Shown one piece after another: positions 33,556 through 42,416 of a stretch of DNA of 58,011 bases. The notes under the pieces are model-generated. The model did no database searches, was not told the DNA's origin, and saw only the letters and a list, made by a program, of their open reading frames with translations. Origin of the DNA: Lentisphaerota bacterium (lineage in GTDB: Bacteria > Verrucomicrobiota > Lentisphaeria > Victivallales > Victivallaceae); the NCBI GenBank assembly GCA_015061615.1, contig SUWE01000012.1, forward strand, positions 1 to 58,011, in the 5' to 3' direction. The translations under genes were made by a program, and so were the position numbers. The stretch's first letter is position 1; each line of letters starts with the position of its first letter.

Positions 33556-34804
33556 ACGGTTTGCCGTAAGTCTCTCTGATAAGAAGTGAGAGCAATCCGG
33601 CAATTACCGCCACAGCTGCAAGTACGGCAAAAACGAGCAAATAGGAGTTTTTGCCGTAAATTTTTATTCCTTCGATCGTCTCCGGCGGAAAGATATCCAT
33701 GAGTTTTCCGGCACCTGCACCGAATCCGGCAGATACCGCATAGGCGAAGGCGTTGCAGACACAGACGGAAGTTCCGAAGCTGTGTTCCGGATTGCTTTCT
33801 TTGAGTACCGCGACAAAAATCGGAGCAATATTGCCCGCAAATGCCATAACGATCATGCCGGCAACCGGAAGAAATGCACCGGTATTCTGCCATACTCCGG
33901 CAAGGATAAGCAATGCTCCGGCAAGACATCCGATACCGGAAAAGATGACAAGGGGACGGCGGCGGTTATTTATCCAGCTGCTGACGTTGGCGGCGATAAA
34001 ACCGTTGACCGTGGCGATTATCATCGTGACTGTCAGCACCAGTCCGGAAGCGGAAGGTGAAAGATGGCAGAAATCCTCAAGAAATTTTTTCCCGATGGTC
34101 GACTGCAAGGCAAAGTAAGTGCCGAAACTGATACCGACAGAAAGCATAAGTGCCACGTTCTGCCGGGATTTGAAGACATTCAAATAAGCCGGAATACTGA
34201 ATTTTACGCTCCGCTCCACGGAGGGGAAGTTGTCTCTTACGGCAACGGCAACGTAAGCAAGGTAGAACAGCGTCATGATTATTCCGGAGCCCAGCACCAT
34301 TGTGAAATAGCCGAATTTATCCACTCCGGCGATGAACGGCGATGCTCCGGTGATCGCTCCGGCGTAGCCGATAATGGTTGCCACACCGAGTACCAGAGGC
34401 AGTTTGCTCCCGGCGACACGACCGATCTCTTTGACCATGCTCAAGTAGATGGATGCCGCACCGAATCCGGTGAGCAGACGGCTGAAATAGAGCAGTTCAA
34501 GAGAAAAACCGAATGCCGAAAGAATTGAACCGATACAGAAGAGTGTTCCGCCGGAGATTATCACTCTGGCTCCGCCGTAACGGTCCACGAGAACGCCGAT
34601 TATCAGCTGGGAAACGGCGTATACGCCGAGAAACATCGCACCGATCCTGGTGACTCCTGCGGCATCGAGGGTGAACATCTGCTGAAGTTCATCGAACACC
34701 GCTCCGGGAATGATGACTTTCTGCAAATTGGAAAAGAAGTATACCGGAGTTATCAGAAGCAGGATTATCCAGCCGGGAATGCTTTTTTTGGTGACCGCAT
34801 CCAT
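33530..34804 (-). CDS. Major facilitator superfamily transporter
   Basis: 424 residues with twelve predicted spans. The first cytoplasmic loop carries GVLVDRYGGARVII, a clear MFS motif A (D-R-x-G-x-R), and span 5 shows GYAGAITGASPF. The N-terminal block PVYFFSNLQKVIIPGAVFDEL resembles organophosphate/phosphate antiporter-like and sugar-acid carriers, but the substrate is not readable. Last gene of the glucuronokinase operon (12 bp after the helicase, AAAGGAAG before the ATG), so uptake of a sugar acid such as glucuronate is one idea. Confidence 0.8.
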   Translation of the reverse strand: MDAVTKKSIPGWIILLLITPVYFFSNLQKVIIPGAVFDELQQMFTLDAAGVTRIGAMFLGVYAVSQLIIGVLVDRYGGARVIISGGTLFCIGSILSAFGFSLELLYFSRLLTGFGAASIYLSMVKEIGRVAGSKLPLVLGVATIIGYAGAITGASPFIAGVDKFGYFTMVLGSGIIMTLFYLAYVAVAVRDNFPSVERSVKFSIPAYLNVFKSRQNVALMLSVGISFGTYFALQSTIGKKFLEDFCHLSPSASGLVLTVTMIIATVNGFIAANVSSWINNRRRPLVIFSGIGCLAGALLILAGVWQNTGAFLPVAGMIVMAFAGNIAPIFVAVLKESNPEHSFGTSVCVCNAFAYAVSAGFGAGAGKLMDIFPPETIEGIKIYGKNSYLLVFAVLAAVAVIAGLLSLLIRETYGKPFTTTETQD

Positions 34805-34816
34805 GATATCTTCCTT

Positions 34817-36334
34817 TCAGCGGCGCCGCGCCGGGCGGCGGGAAAATGAACTTTTGCGGCGGGGAGAGTTGTGTCCGGCAGAGTGTTCTTTGCCGGGCAG
34901 AACCGGATTTTCAACTTCCGGCGGCAGAGTGAGCTGTTCTTCCGTCGGCAGAATACTGCTGAATTGCGTACCCAGAAGTTCTTCGATGGGGGGCAGATAG
35001 TATGCTCCGTATTCACAGAGGAAACTTATCGCGGTCCCGGTATTGCCCGCCCGTCCGGTACGGCCGATACGGTGGATATAATCTTCCGGCTGTTCCGGCA
35101 GATCGTAATTTATCACCAGTGAAACATCATCGACATGTATTCCGCGGGCGGCAACGTCGGTGGCAATGACGATCTTTTCACTGCCGGAGCGGAATTTTTC
35201 CAATATCCTTATCCGCCGTTCCTGCGAAATGTCTCCGGAAAGCAGGGGGACGGAAAATCCGTAACGGGCAAGGTCATATTGCAGACGGCAGTTGACATCT
35301 TTGCGGTTGCCGAAAATTATCACCCGTTCATACTCTGTTGTTTTGAGGATATGGAGCAAAAGCGCAAGTTTTTCATCACGCAGAACCGAATAGAAGGTCT
35401 GCGTGATATTGTCACTGACCATTTTTTCCGGTTCACTTTCCAGCACGACCGGGTCGGCGAGCCATCCGGAGGCAAGGCGCAGAATACTTTCATCCAGTGT
35501 GGCACTGAAAAGCAGGGTCTGGCGCTCACCTTTGCGCGGCATCCGGGAGACGATGCGTTTGACATCGGGAATGAATCCCATATCCAGCATACGGTCGGCT
35601 TCGTCGATGACGAGGATTTCAACTTTGCTCAAATCCAATGCACCGGAACGGCTGTAATCAATGACTCTGCCGGGGGTACCGATGAGGATATCGAGCTGAC
35701 ACTCCAGAGCGCGGCGCTGTTTTTCGTGATCCATGCCGCCGAAAACGCAGGCAATGTTCAATCCGGTGTAAATCCCAAGTTCACAGGCATCTTTATGGAT
35801 TTGCATGGCAAGTTCGCGTGTAGGGGCAAGCACCGCCATTCTGGGGGTGGCATCAGGACGGTTTTCCGTCGGAGTGCTGTTGAGCAGCCGGGTGAAAGAA
35901 GCAAGCAGAAATGCGGCGGTTTTTCCGGTTCCGGTCTGAGCTTTTCCGGCAAGGTCGCGCTTTTCCAACAGCGGGGGCAGAGTCATTTCCTGAATAGGGG
36001 TGCAGTATTGGAATCCGGCGTGCTGGATACCGAACTGGACATTTTCATGCAGTGCGTAATCCAGAAAACGCACTTTCCCTTCACACACCGGAACATCCGC
36101 AAGAGTTTCCGGACGCGGGGGAGTTACCTTTTTTTCCGCCTTTACCGGTGCCGGAGCAGTTTGTGCCGGAGCTTTTTTCTTTTTTGCTTTCGGTTTCGGC
36201 GCAGTTGACGGAACCGCTGCTGCCGGTTGGGCTGTACGTTTTTTCTTTTTTGCCGGTTTCGCCGGAACGGGGGATTTTTCCTCTGCTCCGGCAGAGAAAA
36301 GATTTTTTACAAATGATTTGATTTTACTGAACAC
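34817..36334 (-). CDS. DEAD-box RNA helicase (RhlE-like)
   Basis: 505 residues from a GTG at 36334, with GGAAAG 8-13 nt upstream. Longer frames run back into galU without homology. The N-terminal ~100 residues are a Lys/Pro/Ala-rich disordered extension, followed by the helicase core: YCTPIQEMTLP (Q motif), AKAQTGTGKTA-like AGKAQTGTGKTAAF, PTRELAMQ, GTPGRVIDY, VIDEADRMLDMGF, LFSATLD, then VIATDVAARGIHVDDV and YIHRIGRTGRAG. A short basic C-terminal tail ends in RRPARRR. It unwinds RNA during ribosome assembly or decay. The start overlaps galU by 11 bp. Confidence 0.92.
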   Translation of the reverse strand: MFSKIKSFVKNLFSAGAEEKSPVPAKPAKKKKRTAQPAAAVPSTAPKPKAKKKKAPAQTAPAPVKAEKKVTPPRPETLADVPVCEGKVRFLDYALHENVQFGIQHAGFQYCTPIQEMTLPPLLEKRDLAGKAQTGTGKTAAFLLASFTRLLNSTPTENRPDATPRMAVLAPTRELAMQIHKDACELGIYTGLNIACVFGGMDHEKQRRALECQLDILIGTPGRVIDYSRSGALDLSKVEILVIDEADRMLDMGFIPDVKRIVSRMPRKGERQTLLFSATLDESILRLASGWLADPVVLESEPEKMVSDNITQTFYSVLRDEKLALLLHILKTTEYERVIIFGNRKDVNCRLQYDLARYGFSVPLLSGDISQERRIRILEKFRSGSEKIVIATDVAARGIHVDDVSLVINYDLPEQPEDYIHRIGRTGRAGNTGTAISFLCEYGAYYLPPIEELLGTQFSSILPTEEQLTLPPEVENPVLPGKEHSAGHNSPRRKSSFSRRPARRR

Positions 36335-37199
36335 TTTTGAGTCTTTCCAATATTGTATCGTGCAGGTCGCTCCGGCGCAGGGCGAACTCCACATTCGCCA
36401 TAACAAAACCTGCGGGGGTTCCCAGATCATAACGTTTGCCGCGTATACGGCAGCCGTAAACACTTTCATTTTGCATAAGTTTTACTATTGCATCGGTCAG
36501 CTGGATCTCTCCGTGCAGTCCGGGGAGTGTTTCCGCCAGCGCGGTGAATATTCCGGGGGTGAAAAGATAGCGTGCTGCCACAGCCAGACGGCCGGGAGCA
36601 TCGGCAAGCGCAGGTTTTTCCACCAGACGTGAGAGTTTCAGTATCCCATCGGCGATCTCTCTGCCGTCAGCGATCCCGTAAGAGGATACTTTTTCGTCGG
36701 GAACTTCTTCCAATGCCACGACCGATGAGCCGGTTTTTTCATAAACATCAACGAGCTGTCCGGCAACGCTTCTGGATACTGCGGAATCCATCACCGTATC
36801 TCCGAGCAGGATAAGTACCGGATCTCCGCCTGCAAACTCTTTTGCCATACTGACGGCATCGCCCAGACCTTTGAGTTCCTGCTGATAAACAAAACTGATA
36901 TCTGCCAGATGATTGAGTTTCTGCATTTCTTCAAGCAGTGCTGTTTTGCCGGATTCCGCAAGGCGTTTTTCAAGTTCAACAGCAGTTTCAAAATGTCGTA
37001 TGATCGCCTCTTTGCCGGAACTTATGATGATGAGTATTTCATCTGCTCCGGCGGCGACGGCTTCTTCCACCACATATTGCAACACCGGTTTATCGACCAG
37101 CGGAATAAGTTCTTTTGGTACACTTTTGGCAAATGGAAGCATCCGGGTGCCGAAGCCTGCGGCGGGGATGACTGCTTTGCGGAGCTGTTTTTTTATCAT
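36324..37199 (-). CDS. galU: UTP-sugar-1-phosphate uridylyltransferase (GalU-like)
   Basis: 291 residues. It makes UDP-glucose from UTP and glucose-1-phosphate, or, given its partner here, possibly UDP-glucuronate from glucuronate-1-phosphate. Nucleotide-binding block IPAAGFGTRMLPFAKSVPKE (20 residues shown), then PLVDKPVLQYVVEEA, QQELKGLGDAV, ILLGDTVMD, SRLVEKP, GEIQLTDAI and KRYDLGTPAGFVMAN. Residues that set sugar specificity cannot be judged by eye. The ATG overlaps the stop of the glucuronokinase gene by 4 bp. Confidence 0.9.
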   Translation of the reverse strand: MIKKQLRKAVIPAAGFGTRMLPFAKSVPKELIPLVDKPVLQYVVEEAVAAGADEILIIISSGKEAIIRHFETAVELEKRLAESGKTALLEEMQKLNHLADISFVYQQELKGLGDAVSMAKEFAGGDPVLILLGDTVMDSAVSRSVAGQLVDVYEKTGSSVVALEEVPDEKVSSYGIADGREIADGILKLSRLVEKPALADAPGRLAVAARYLFTPGIFTALAETLPGLHGEIQLTDAIVKLMQNESVYGCRIRGKRYDLGTPAGFVMANVEFALRRSDLHDTILERLKSVQ

Positions 37200-38212
37200 G
37201 CTTCACCCGTGGTGACGATATGGGGTTTGATTACTTCGACATCGAAGAATTTGAGTTCTTTTTTCAGCTTTTCAAACATCGCCTCATCTTCAAATGTTCC
37301 GACGATCGCTCCGCCGGAACCGGTGAATTTTGCGGATGCTCCGCAACTGCGGGCTATTTCCACCATGCGGCGGTTTTTTTCACTGATGCTGTTTGCGCAA
37401 ACTTCACTGCGCAGATCAAAATTGCGGTTCATTAAAGATGGAATTACTCCAAAATCTTTATTTTCAACAGCTTTGCGCATGCGGCAGGTCAAATCAGCCC
37501 ACTCTTCGATCGCATCAAGGACTTTTTTATCCCCGGCAAGGTAATCATCTTTCAAACGCGAGTGGAGTATTTCCGAGCCTTCAGCAAGGTCGGTACGGTA
37601 GGCAACGAAGAAATTTATTTCCTCCGGAAGATTTATTTTGTCATATTTTCCGAAACCGTTTGTTTCCATGAAATTGCGGTCAAAGTCCATGAATACGGGG
37701 TGATTGTAAGCCTGTGCCACGCGATCCTGCAATCCGGCGGGAATGCTCAACTCGTCGCGTTCTGCGGCAAGTACGATATTGGCAAGCCGGGCAGGGGGCA
37801 TATCCACATTGTAAAACTCCGCCAGTGCCCGCATCGCCGCCGTGATGATCGCAGACGACCCTGCCAGACCGAGACGGTTGGGTATGGAGCTTTGATAACG
37901 GATGGTGAAGTTCTTTTTTTCAAGTGTTATACCGTGTTCGCGGCAGTAGATAAAAAAAGTACGTGATGCGGCTTTGAGCAGACGGATTCCGCCGTAGTAA
38001 CCGTAAAGTTTTATTTTGCGGTCGAGGTCTTCAAGGTCATCGAACACATTGACATCACGTGAGGCGGAAAGAAAGGATATTTCCGGTGTCTCATAAAGCT
38101 GGACTTCAGCCTGATAGTTGTCAAAGACAAAGGCTATCGTTTTGCCGAAATAACCATCTGACGGATTACCGATCACCGCTGCGCGGGGATATGCTGTTTT
38201 GTGTATTATCAT
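37196..38212 (-). CDS. GHMP-family sugar kinase, glucuronokinase-like
   Basis: 338 residues from the ATG at 38212 (an ATG seven codons earlier is possible). The chain matches the plant glucuronokinase pattern closely: AAVIGNPSDGYFGKTI, GYYGGIRLLKA, the GHMP phosphate loop PNRLGLAGSSAIITAAM (111-127), GLQDRVAQAYNHPVFMDF, LMNRNFDLR, and the C-terminal KFTGSGGAIVG. Plant glucuronokinase converts free glucuronate and ATP to glucuronate-1-phosphate for UDP-glucuronate salvage. Overlap with a uridylyltransferase gene makes the same two-step route likely here. A different sugar, such as another hexuronate or a heptose, remains possible. Confidence 0.8.
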   Translation of the reverse strand: MIIHKTAYPRAAVIGNPSDGYFGKTIAFVFDNYQAEVQLYETPEISFLSASRDVNVFDDLEDLDRKIKLYGYYGGIRLLKAASRTFFIYCREHGITLEKKNFTIRYQSSIPNRLGLAGSSAIITAAMRALAEFYNVDMPPARLANIVLAAERDELSIPAGLQDRVAQAYNHPVFMDFDRNFMETNGFGKYDKINLPEEINFFVAYRTDLAEGSEILHSRLKDDYLAGDKKVLDAIEEWADLTCRMRKAVENKDFGVIPSLMNRNFDLRSEVCANSISEKNRRMVEIARSCGASAKFTGSGGAIVGTFEDEAMFEKLKKELKFFDVEVIKPHIVTTGEA

Positions 38213-38246
38213 AGAAATTCTACCGTAAATCAAAGTATATTTTTAT

Positions 38247-38275
38247 AATATACACGCGCATGGAGATTTTTGCAA
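38247..38275 (-). promoter_or_regulatory. Promoter of the glucuronokinase operon
   Basis: On the minus strand TTGCAA (38275-38270), a 17-bp spacer and TATATT (38252-38247), 35 bp upstream of the start at 38212. Confidence 0.6.
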
Positions 38276-38326
38276 GACACAAACTGTTTTTCTCTGCCGT
38301 TTTCACCCGTCAGAGGCTTTATCCGG

Positions 38327-39511
38327 TCAATTTTTTGCTTTTGAAGGATCGTTTATCACTCCGGAAAGCAGCACCGCTTTAGTGGTACGGTCAAAAAGTA
38401 CCAGCACATAAGGTCTTTCTGCACGGAAGATGTTTTTCTTTTCCGGGCGGGGCGGGGCTGAACCGCATTTTGCCATAGCATAAGTCACCGCCGCCATTTC
38501 TGTACCTGTTTCATTCAGATCAAGTTTCACAAGCTGCCGGGCGCTGTCGATATAGAGCGGATCTGTGGTGTTGTCAACGATATAGATCAAGTCTCCGGTT
38601 TGCGGATCAAAGAGGTGTTTTATTCCTGCTTTTTTGAAAAGTTTTGCCAGATCGCAGTCAGTTTCCATCTTCAACTTGGGCAGGGATAGGATCGTCTTAT
38701 ATTTATAGGAAGATTTTTTAACGAAATACTCCACTCCTTTATCCGCCAACGCTTCAATAACTTTTGTTACCGGTTGTGCCGGATCTTCGGTCATAAGGAA
38801 CATCATTCCGAAACGCTTTTCCTGATAATCGAGGATAACTCCGTGGATACCGCCGTCGCTGAAATAGGGGAGATAGCGTTCATCACAAAGCATTTTTACC
38901 GGTTTGACACTTCCGTCGGCGCAGGTGAATTTGCGGTTGCGGGTCATGAATATTTCAAACTCCCTATTCCAAAGTGCCTTGAAGTAAAGCACATTCATCA
39001 GCACCATATCCGGATCATTGGCAAAATCTCTTTCGGTGAACACTTTGTCGAACATGTTGAAACTCTGTTCGGCAACCAGTTTGTTCAGCATATCGGCGCA
39101 CTCTTTTTTCCGGGAGAAGTCTGCTTTGTAACATTTGCCGCCGAAAAAATCTGCCGCCGCATCGACAAACTTTTTCTGCAATGCAAGTTTGTCATTGAAT
39201 ACAATGGAGTTGCACGAGCTGAATTTTGCGTTTTGATTCTCTTTCAGTGACTTGTCTGCCGCTTTGAGTTCCTCGAACAACGCTTCGTTGATACCGAGGA
39301 TTTTGTCGATTTCTTCCGCGCTTTTTCTGCCGGCGCCGATGCGCACCATGCCGAAGCACTGCTGTATGCTGTACGGTGAAAGCAGGATATTGTCATTCAG
39401 CGCCATTTTGTGTGCGGTGTCAAGTATTTTGAACATTGGTTTATCCGGTAATTCTGCGGAAAAAAGCGGCATTGCTGACATGATTGCTCCCAGTAAAATT
39501 TTTTTGATCAT
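38327..39511 (-). CDS. Secreted serpin (serine/cysteine protease inhibitor)
   Basis: 394 residues from the ATG at 39511, which starts a signal peptide (MIKKILLGAIMSAMPLFSA) and follows GAGGGAAAG. The serpin fold is clear: NILLSPYSIQQCFGMVRIGA, split as NILLSPYSI and GMVRIGAG, NSIVFNDKLAL, VLMNVLYFKALWNREF, the sheet A strand LSLPKLKMETDCDL, and DLNETGTEMAAV (hinge of the reactive-centre loop). The loop continues TYAMAKCGSAPPRP before FRAERPYVLVLFD and VLLSGVINDP. Small residues in the hinge suit an inhibitory serpin. P1 cannot be fixed, with Cys-Gly as a candidate. Probably protects the cell from host or rival proteases. Confidence 0.92.
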   Translation of the reverse strand: MIKKILLGAIMSAMPLFSAELPDKPMFKILDTAHKMALNDNILLSPYSIQQCFGMVRIGAGRKSAEEIDKILGINEALFEELKAADKSLKENQNAKFSSCNSIVFNDKLALQKKFVDAAADFFGGKCYKADFSRKKECADMLNKLVAEQSFNMFDKVFTERDFANDPDMVLMNVLYFKALWNREFEIFMTRNRKFTCADGSVKPVKMLCDERYLPYFSDGGIHGVILDYQEKRFGMMFLMTEDPAQPVTKVIEALADKGVEYFVKKSSYKYKTILSLPKLKMETDCDLAKLFKKAGIKHLFDPQTGDLIYIVDNTTDPLYIDSARQLVKLDLNETGTEMAAVTYAMAKCGSAPPRPEKKNIFRAERPYVLVLFDRTTKAVLLSGVINDPSKAKN

Positions 39512-39541
39512 TTTTCTTTCCCTCACAGGTTGTTTTGTAGA

Positions 39542-39570
39542 AATATAAACTTTTTTGCGCAAAAAGTCAA
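39542..39570 (-). promoter_or_regulatory. Promoter of the serpin gene
   Basis: On the minus strand TTGACT (39570-39565), a 17-bp spacer and TATATT (39547-39542), the best -35 match in the window. Confidence 0.65.
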
Positions 39571-39623
39571 ATGTTATACCGCTTTTTTTCAATAAATAAC
39601 TGGAAAAAAATCAGATAAGTGCT

Positions 39624-39645
39624 AATTTATACGCATGTATAAATT
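39624..39645. promoter_or_regulatory. 22-bp palindrome upstream of mnmG
   Basis: AATTTATAC (39624-39632) and GTATAAATT (39637-39645) are perfect 9-bp arms 4 bp apart, 15 bp before the mnmG ATG. Candidate operator or start-proximal hairpin. Confidence 0.4.
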
Positions 39646-39660
39646 CTGTGAGGTTTTTTG

Positions 39661-41523
39661 ATGAAAGATTATGATGTCGTTGTCGTCGGCGCCGGTCACG
39701 CCGGATGCGAGGCTGCTTATGCCGCCGCCCGTCTCGGTGCAAGCGTGCTGCTGGTGACATTCAATATGGACCATATCGCCCAGATGAGCTGCAATCCGGC
39801 TATCGGAGGTATTGCCAAAGGGCAGGTCGTCCGCGAGATCGACGCTCTTGGCGGAGCGATGGGAATCGTTTCTGAAGCCGCCGCCATCCAGTTCCGTATG
39901 CTCAACCGCACCAAAGGTCCTGCGGTCTGGTCTCCCCGGGCGCAATGTGACAAAGCCGCCTACCGCGGCGGAATGAAATTTCTGCTTGAAAATACCCCGG
40001 ATATCGACATCCTGCAATCTGAAGTTACCTCATTTATCGTTGAAAATGAGTCCATTTGCGGCATCGTTACCCATCTTGGCGACCGCATCCGGACCCGTGC
40101 TGTGGTGTTGACTACCGGGACTTCACTCAACGGAACTTTGCATTATGGTCTGAATCACTACCCCGGCGGACGTGCGGGCGATCAGGCATCATGCGACTTG
40201 TCAACGGCGATAAATCAACAGCTGGGGATCGAACTCGGCAGGTTGAAAACGGGAACTCCTCCGCGTATTCTTGCCAAGACCATCGACTTTGCCGGATTGG
40301 AACTTCAGCCTTCGGAGCCGGAAGATGAGGAGTTCAGCTTCTGGAGCAGAGCTTTGCGTCCATCGCTTGTCAATGCGGTGCGGCGTGATCTGCCCTGCTA
40401 CATGCTCCACTCAACTGATGAAACGGCTGAAGTCGTGCGGGCAAATATCAGCAAATCCCCCATGTACAGCGGGGTTATCAAAGGTATCGGTACCCGTTAC
40501 TGCCCTTCGTTTGAAGATAAGGTGATCCGTTTTCCCCAGCATCCGTATCATCTGCTTTTTCTTGAGCCGGAAGGTGCGGAAACCGGTGAATATTACCTCA
40601 ACGGCTTTTCCAGCAGTCTGCCGCCGGAAGTTCAGAAACTCATGCTCCGCACTCTGCCGGGATTGAAAGATGCGGTGATTTCCCGTTATGCCTATGCCAT
40701 TGAATATGATTTTATTCCCCCGCATCAGACCGACCGGACATTGCGGAACAAGAAGTGGTGCAATCTCTTTACCGCCGGGCAGATCAACGGAACCAGCGGT
40801 TATGAGGAAGCCGCCGGGCAGGGACTTGTTGCGGGAATGAATGCCGCCCGTCATGCCGCCGGAAAATCCGGAGTATTCCCCGGTCGTGATCAGAGTTATA
40901 TCGGTGTGATGCTCGACGATCTGTCGACCAAAGAGATCGTTGAGCCGTACCGTCTTTTCACCAGCAGAGCCGAATACCGTCTGACTCTGCGGCAGGAAAA
41001 TGCCGACTTGCGTCTCTGCCGCCTCGCTCATGAATGGGGCATTCTGCCGGATGCGAAGTTTGCGGAGTATGAGGAGTACGAAAAACTCTTTTTCCACTAC
41101 CTCAACCGCGCCAAACAGATCAAGAGCGGAAAAAACACACTTTTTGCCGCCCTGCGTGATGTCGCGCCCGGAACCAAACCGTTCCGGGTGCCGGAGATCG
41201 CGGCAAAGTTTGATCTCCCTGATACCCGGATCGGCAGAAGAGTATGGCAGGAACTGCTTATCAGTGCCAAATACGATGGCTATCTTCAGCGTGAGGAGCA
41301 GGAAATAATCCGTCTGAAAAAACTTGAGGAAAGTTCCATTCCGGAGGATTTTGATTACTCCAACGTCCGCGGCTTGTGCAACGAGTCCCGGCAGAAACTG
41401 GAAAAAGTCCGCCCCGTCACTCTCGGTCAGGCAGGACGTATCGACGGTGTGACTCCGGCGGATATCGGTCTGCTTCAGGTGCATCTTAAAAAGCTCAGGG
41501 GAAAAGTGCAGGATGAAAAGTAA
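39661..41523 (+). CDS. mnmG: tRNA uridine-5-carboxymethylaminomethyl modification enzyme MnmG (GidA)
   Basis: 620 residues from the ATG at 39661, with TGAGG 7 nt upstream. A TTG one codon earlier is unlikely. With MnmE it modifies the wobble uridine of several tRNAs. FAD-binding VVGAGHAGCEAAYAAARLG, then NPAIGGIAKGQVVREIDALGG (cut to NPAIGGIAKGQ), GTSLNG, GRLKTGTPPR, AGQINGTSGYEEAAGQGL (18 shown), SRAEYRLTLR, and GITPADI-like GVTPADIGLL near the C-terminus. Full length. MnmE is not in the window. The 3' end overlaps the next gene by 11 bp. Confidence 0.95.
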   Translation: MKDYDVVVVGAGHAGCEAAYAAARLGASVLLVTFNMDHIAQMSCNPAIGGIAKGQVVREIDALGGAMGIVSEAAAIQFRMLNRTKGPAVWSPRAQCDKAAYRGGMKFLLENTPDIDILQSEVTSFIVENESICGIVTHLGDRIRTRAVVLTTGTSLNGTLHYGLNHYPGGRAGDQASCDLSTAINQQLGIELGRLKTGTPPRILAKTIDFAGLELQPSEPEDEEFSFWSRALRPSLVNAVRRDLPCYMLHSTDETAEVVRANISKSPMYSGVIKGIGTRYCPSFEDKVIRFPQHPYHLLFLEPEGAETGEYYLNGFSSSLPPEVQKLMLRTLPGLKDAVISRYAYAIEYDFIPPHQTDRTLRNKKWCNLFTAGQINGTSGYEEAAGQGLVAGMNAARHAAGKSGVFPGRDQSYIGVMLDDLSTKEIVEPYRLFTSRAEYRLTLRQENADLRLCRLAHEWGILPDAKFAEYEEYEKLFFHYLNRAKQIKSGKNTLFAALRDVAPGTKPFRVPEIAAKFDLPDTRIGRRVWQELLISAKYDGYLQREEQEIIRLKKLEESSIPEDFDYSNVRGLCNESRQKLEKVRPVTLGQAGRIDGVTPADIGLLQVHLKKLRGKVQDEK

Positions 41524-42415
41524 GTTCCGTCAGGATAAATGGGGCATTGCCGCTCTGGCGGTCGTGATTTTTTATCTTCTGGTCGCCTGCGTTACAGAGT
41601 GCTACACCATTTACTGCCGTGAAAATAAGATCGTACCTGTCTACAACCGTTCAAGCGAAGTGCGTTATGCTCCGCCGTCAGCGGAACACCTGTTCGGAAC
41701 CGATTATCAGGGGCGTGATGTCCTTGTCCGCTGTGCCGCCGGCTGTGCCAGTGCGTTGAAAACCGGGCTTATATCCGGCTTCATCGCCGTGGTGATCGGG
41801 GTTACGCTGGGAATGTTTGCCGGATATTGCGGCGGAAAGACCGATGAAGCCGTGGTCTGGCTTTTCAGTACCTTTGCCGCCATGCCGACACTGCTTTTCA
41901 TTCTTGCCTTTGCGCTGTTGATGAGTCAGGAGTTCCTTTCTCCGGCGGCGGCGGAAATTCTGGAAAAAGCCGCCTTCTGTCTCAATACCGATCCGGGGAT
42001 GCTCGGCGTTTACCTTGCCATCGGACTTACCGGCTGGGTGACACTGTGCAAAGTTATAAGGGGTGAGACGATGAAACTCCGGAATCTGGCTTATATTTCA
42101 GCTGCGAAAGTTGCCGGAGCCGGAACATTCACCATTATCCGCCGCCACATATTCCCCAATATTTTCCACCTGGTGATAATCTATTTCACCACACTTTTTG
42201 CCGGAGCGGTGATGCTTGAAGTTATCGTCAGCTATCTCGGTCTCGGCGCTCAGAGCGCGCCCAGCTGGGGGTTGATGATCTCCGACGGTCAGAGCCGGTT
42301 GTGGGCGGGGGTCTGGTGGGAGATCACCTTTGCATCCGGAACACTTCTGATATTGGTGCTTGCGCTCAATATCCTCGGTGACTCGCTCCGCGATGCGCTT
42401 GACCCCCGCCGTTGA
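41513..42415 (+). CDS. dppC: Peptide/nickel-type ABC transporter permease (DppC-like)
   Basis: 300 residues with about six spans. After the first span comes the HLFGTDYQGRDVLVRCAAG block (DppC family HxLGTDxxGRDV). The EAA-type cytoplasmic loop is AYISAAKVAGAGTFTIIRRH (20 shown), followed by ILPN-like IFPNIFH, and the end reads LNILGDSLRDALDPR, standard for DppC. It is the natural partner of the DppB-like protein at 30139, but the two genes are 10 kb apart and this one is coupled to mnmG. Convergent with the alpha-galactosidase gene, 1 bp apart. Confidence 0.88.
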   Translation: MKSKFRQDKWGIAALAVVIFYLLVACVTECYTIYCRENKIVPVYNRSSEVRYAPPSAEHLFGTDYQGRDVLVRCAAGCASALKTGLISGFIAVVIGVTLGMFAGYCGGKTDEAVVWLFSTFAAMPTLLFILAFALLMSQEFLSPAAAEILEKAAFCLNTDPGMLGVYLAIGLTGWVTLCKVIRGETMKLRNLAYISAAKVAGAGTFTIIRRHIFPNIFHLVIIYFTTLFAGAVMLEVIVSYLGLGAQSAPSWGLMISDGQSRLWAGVWWEITFASGTLLILVLALNILGDSLRDALDPRR

Positions 42416-42416
42416 A

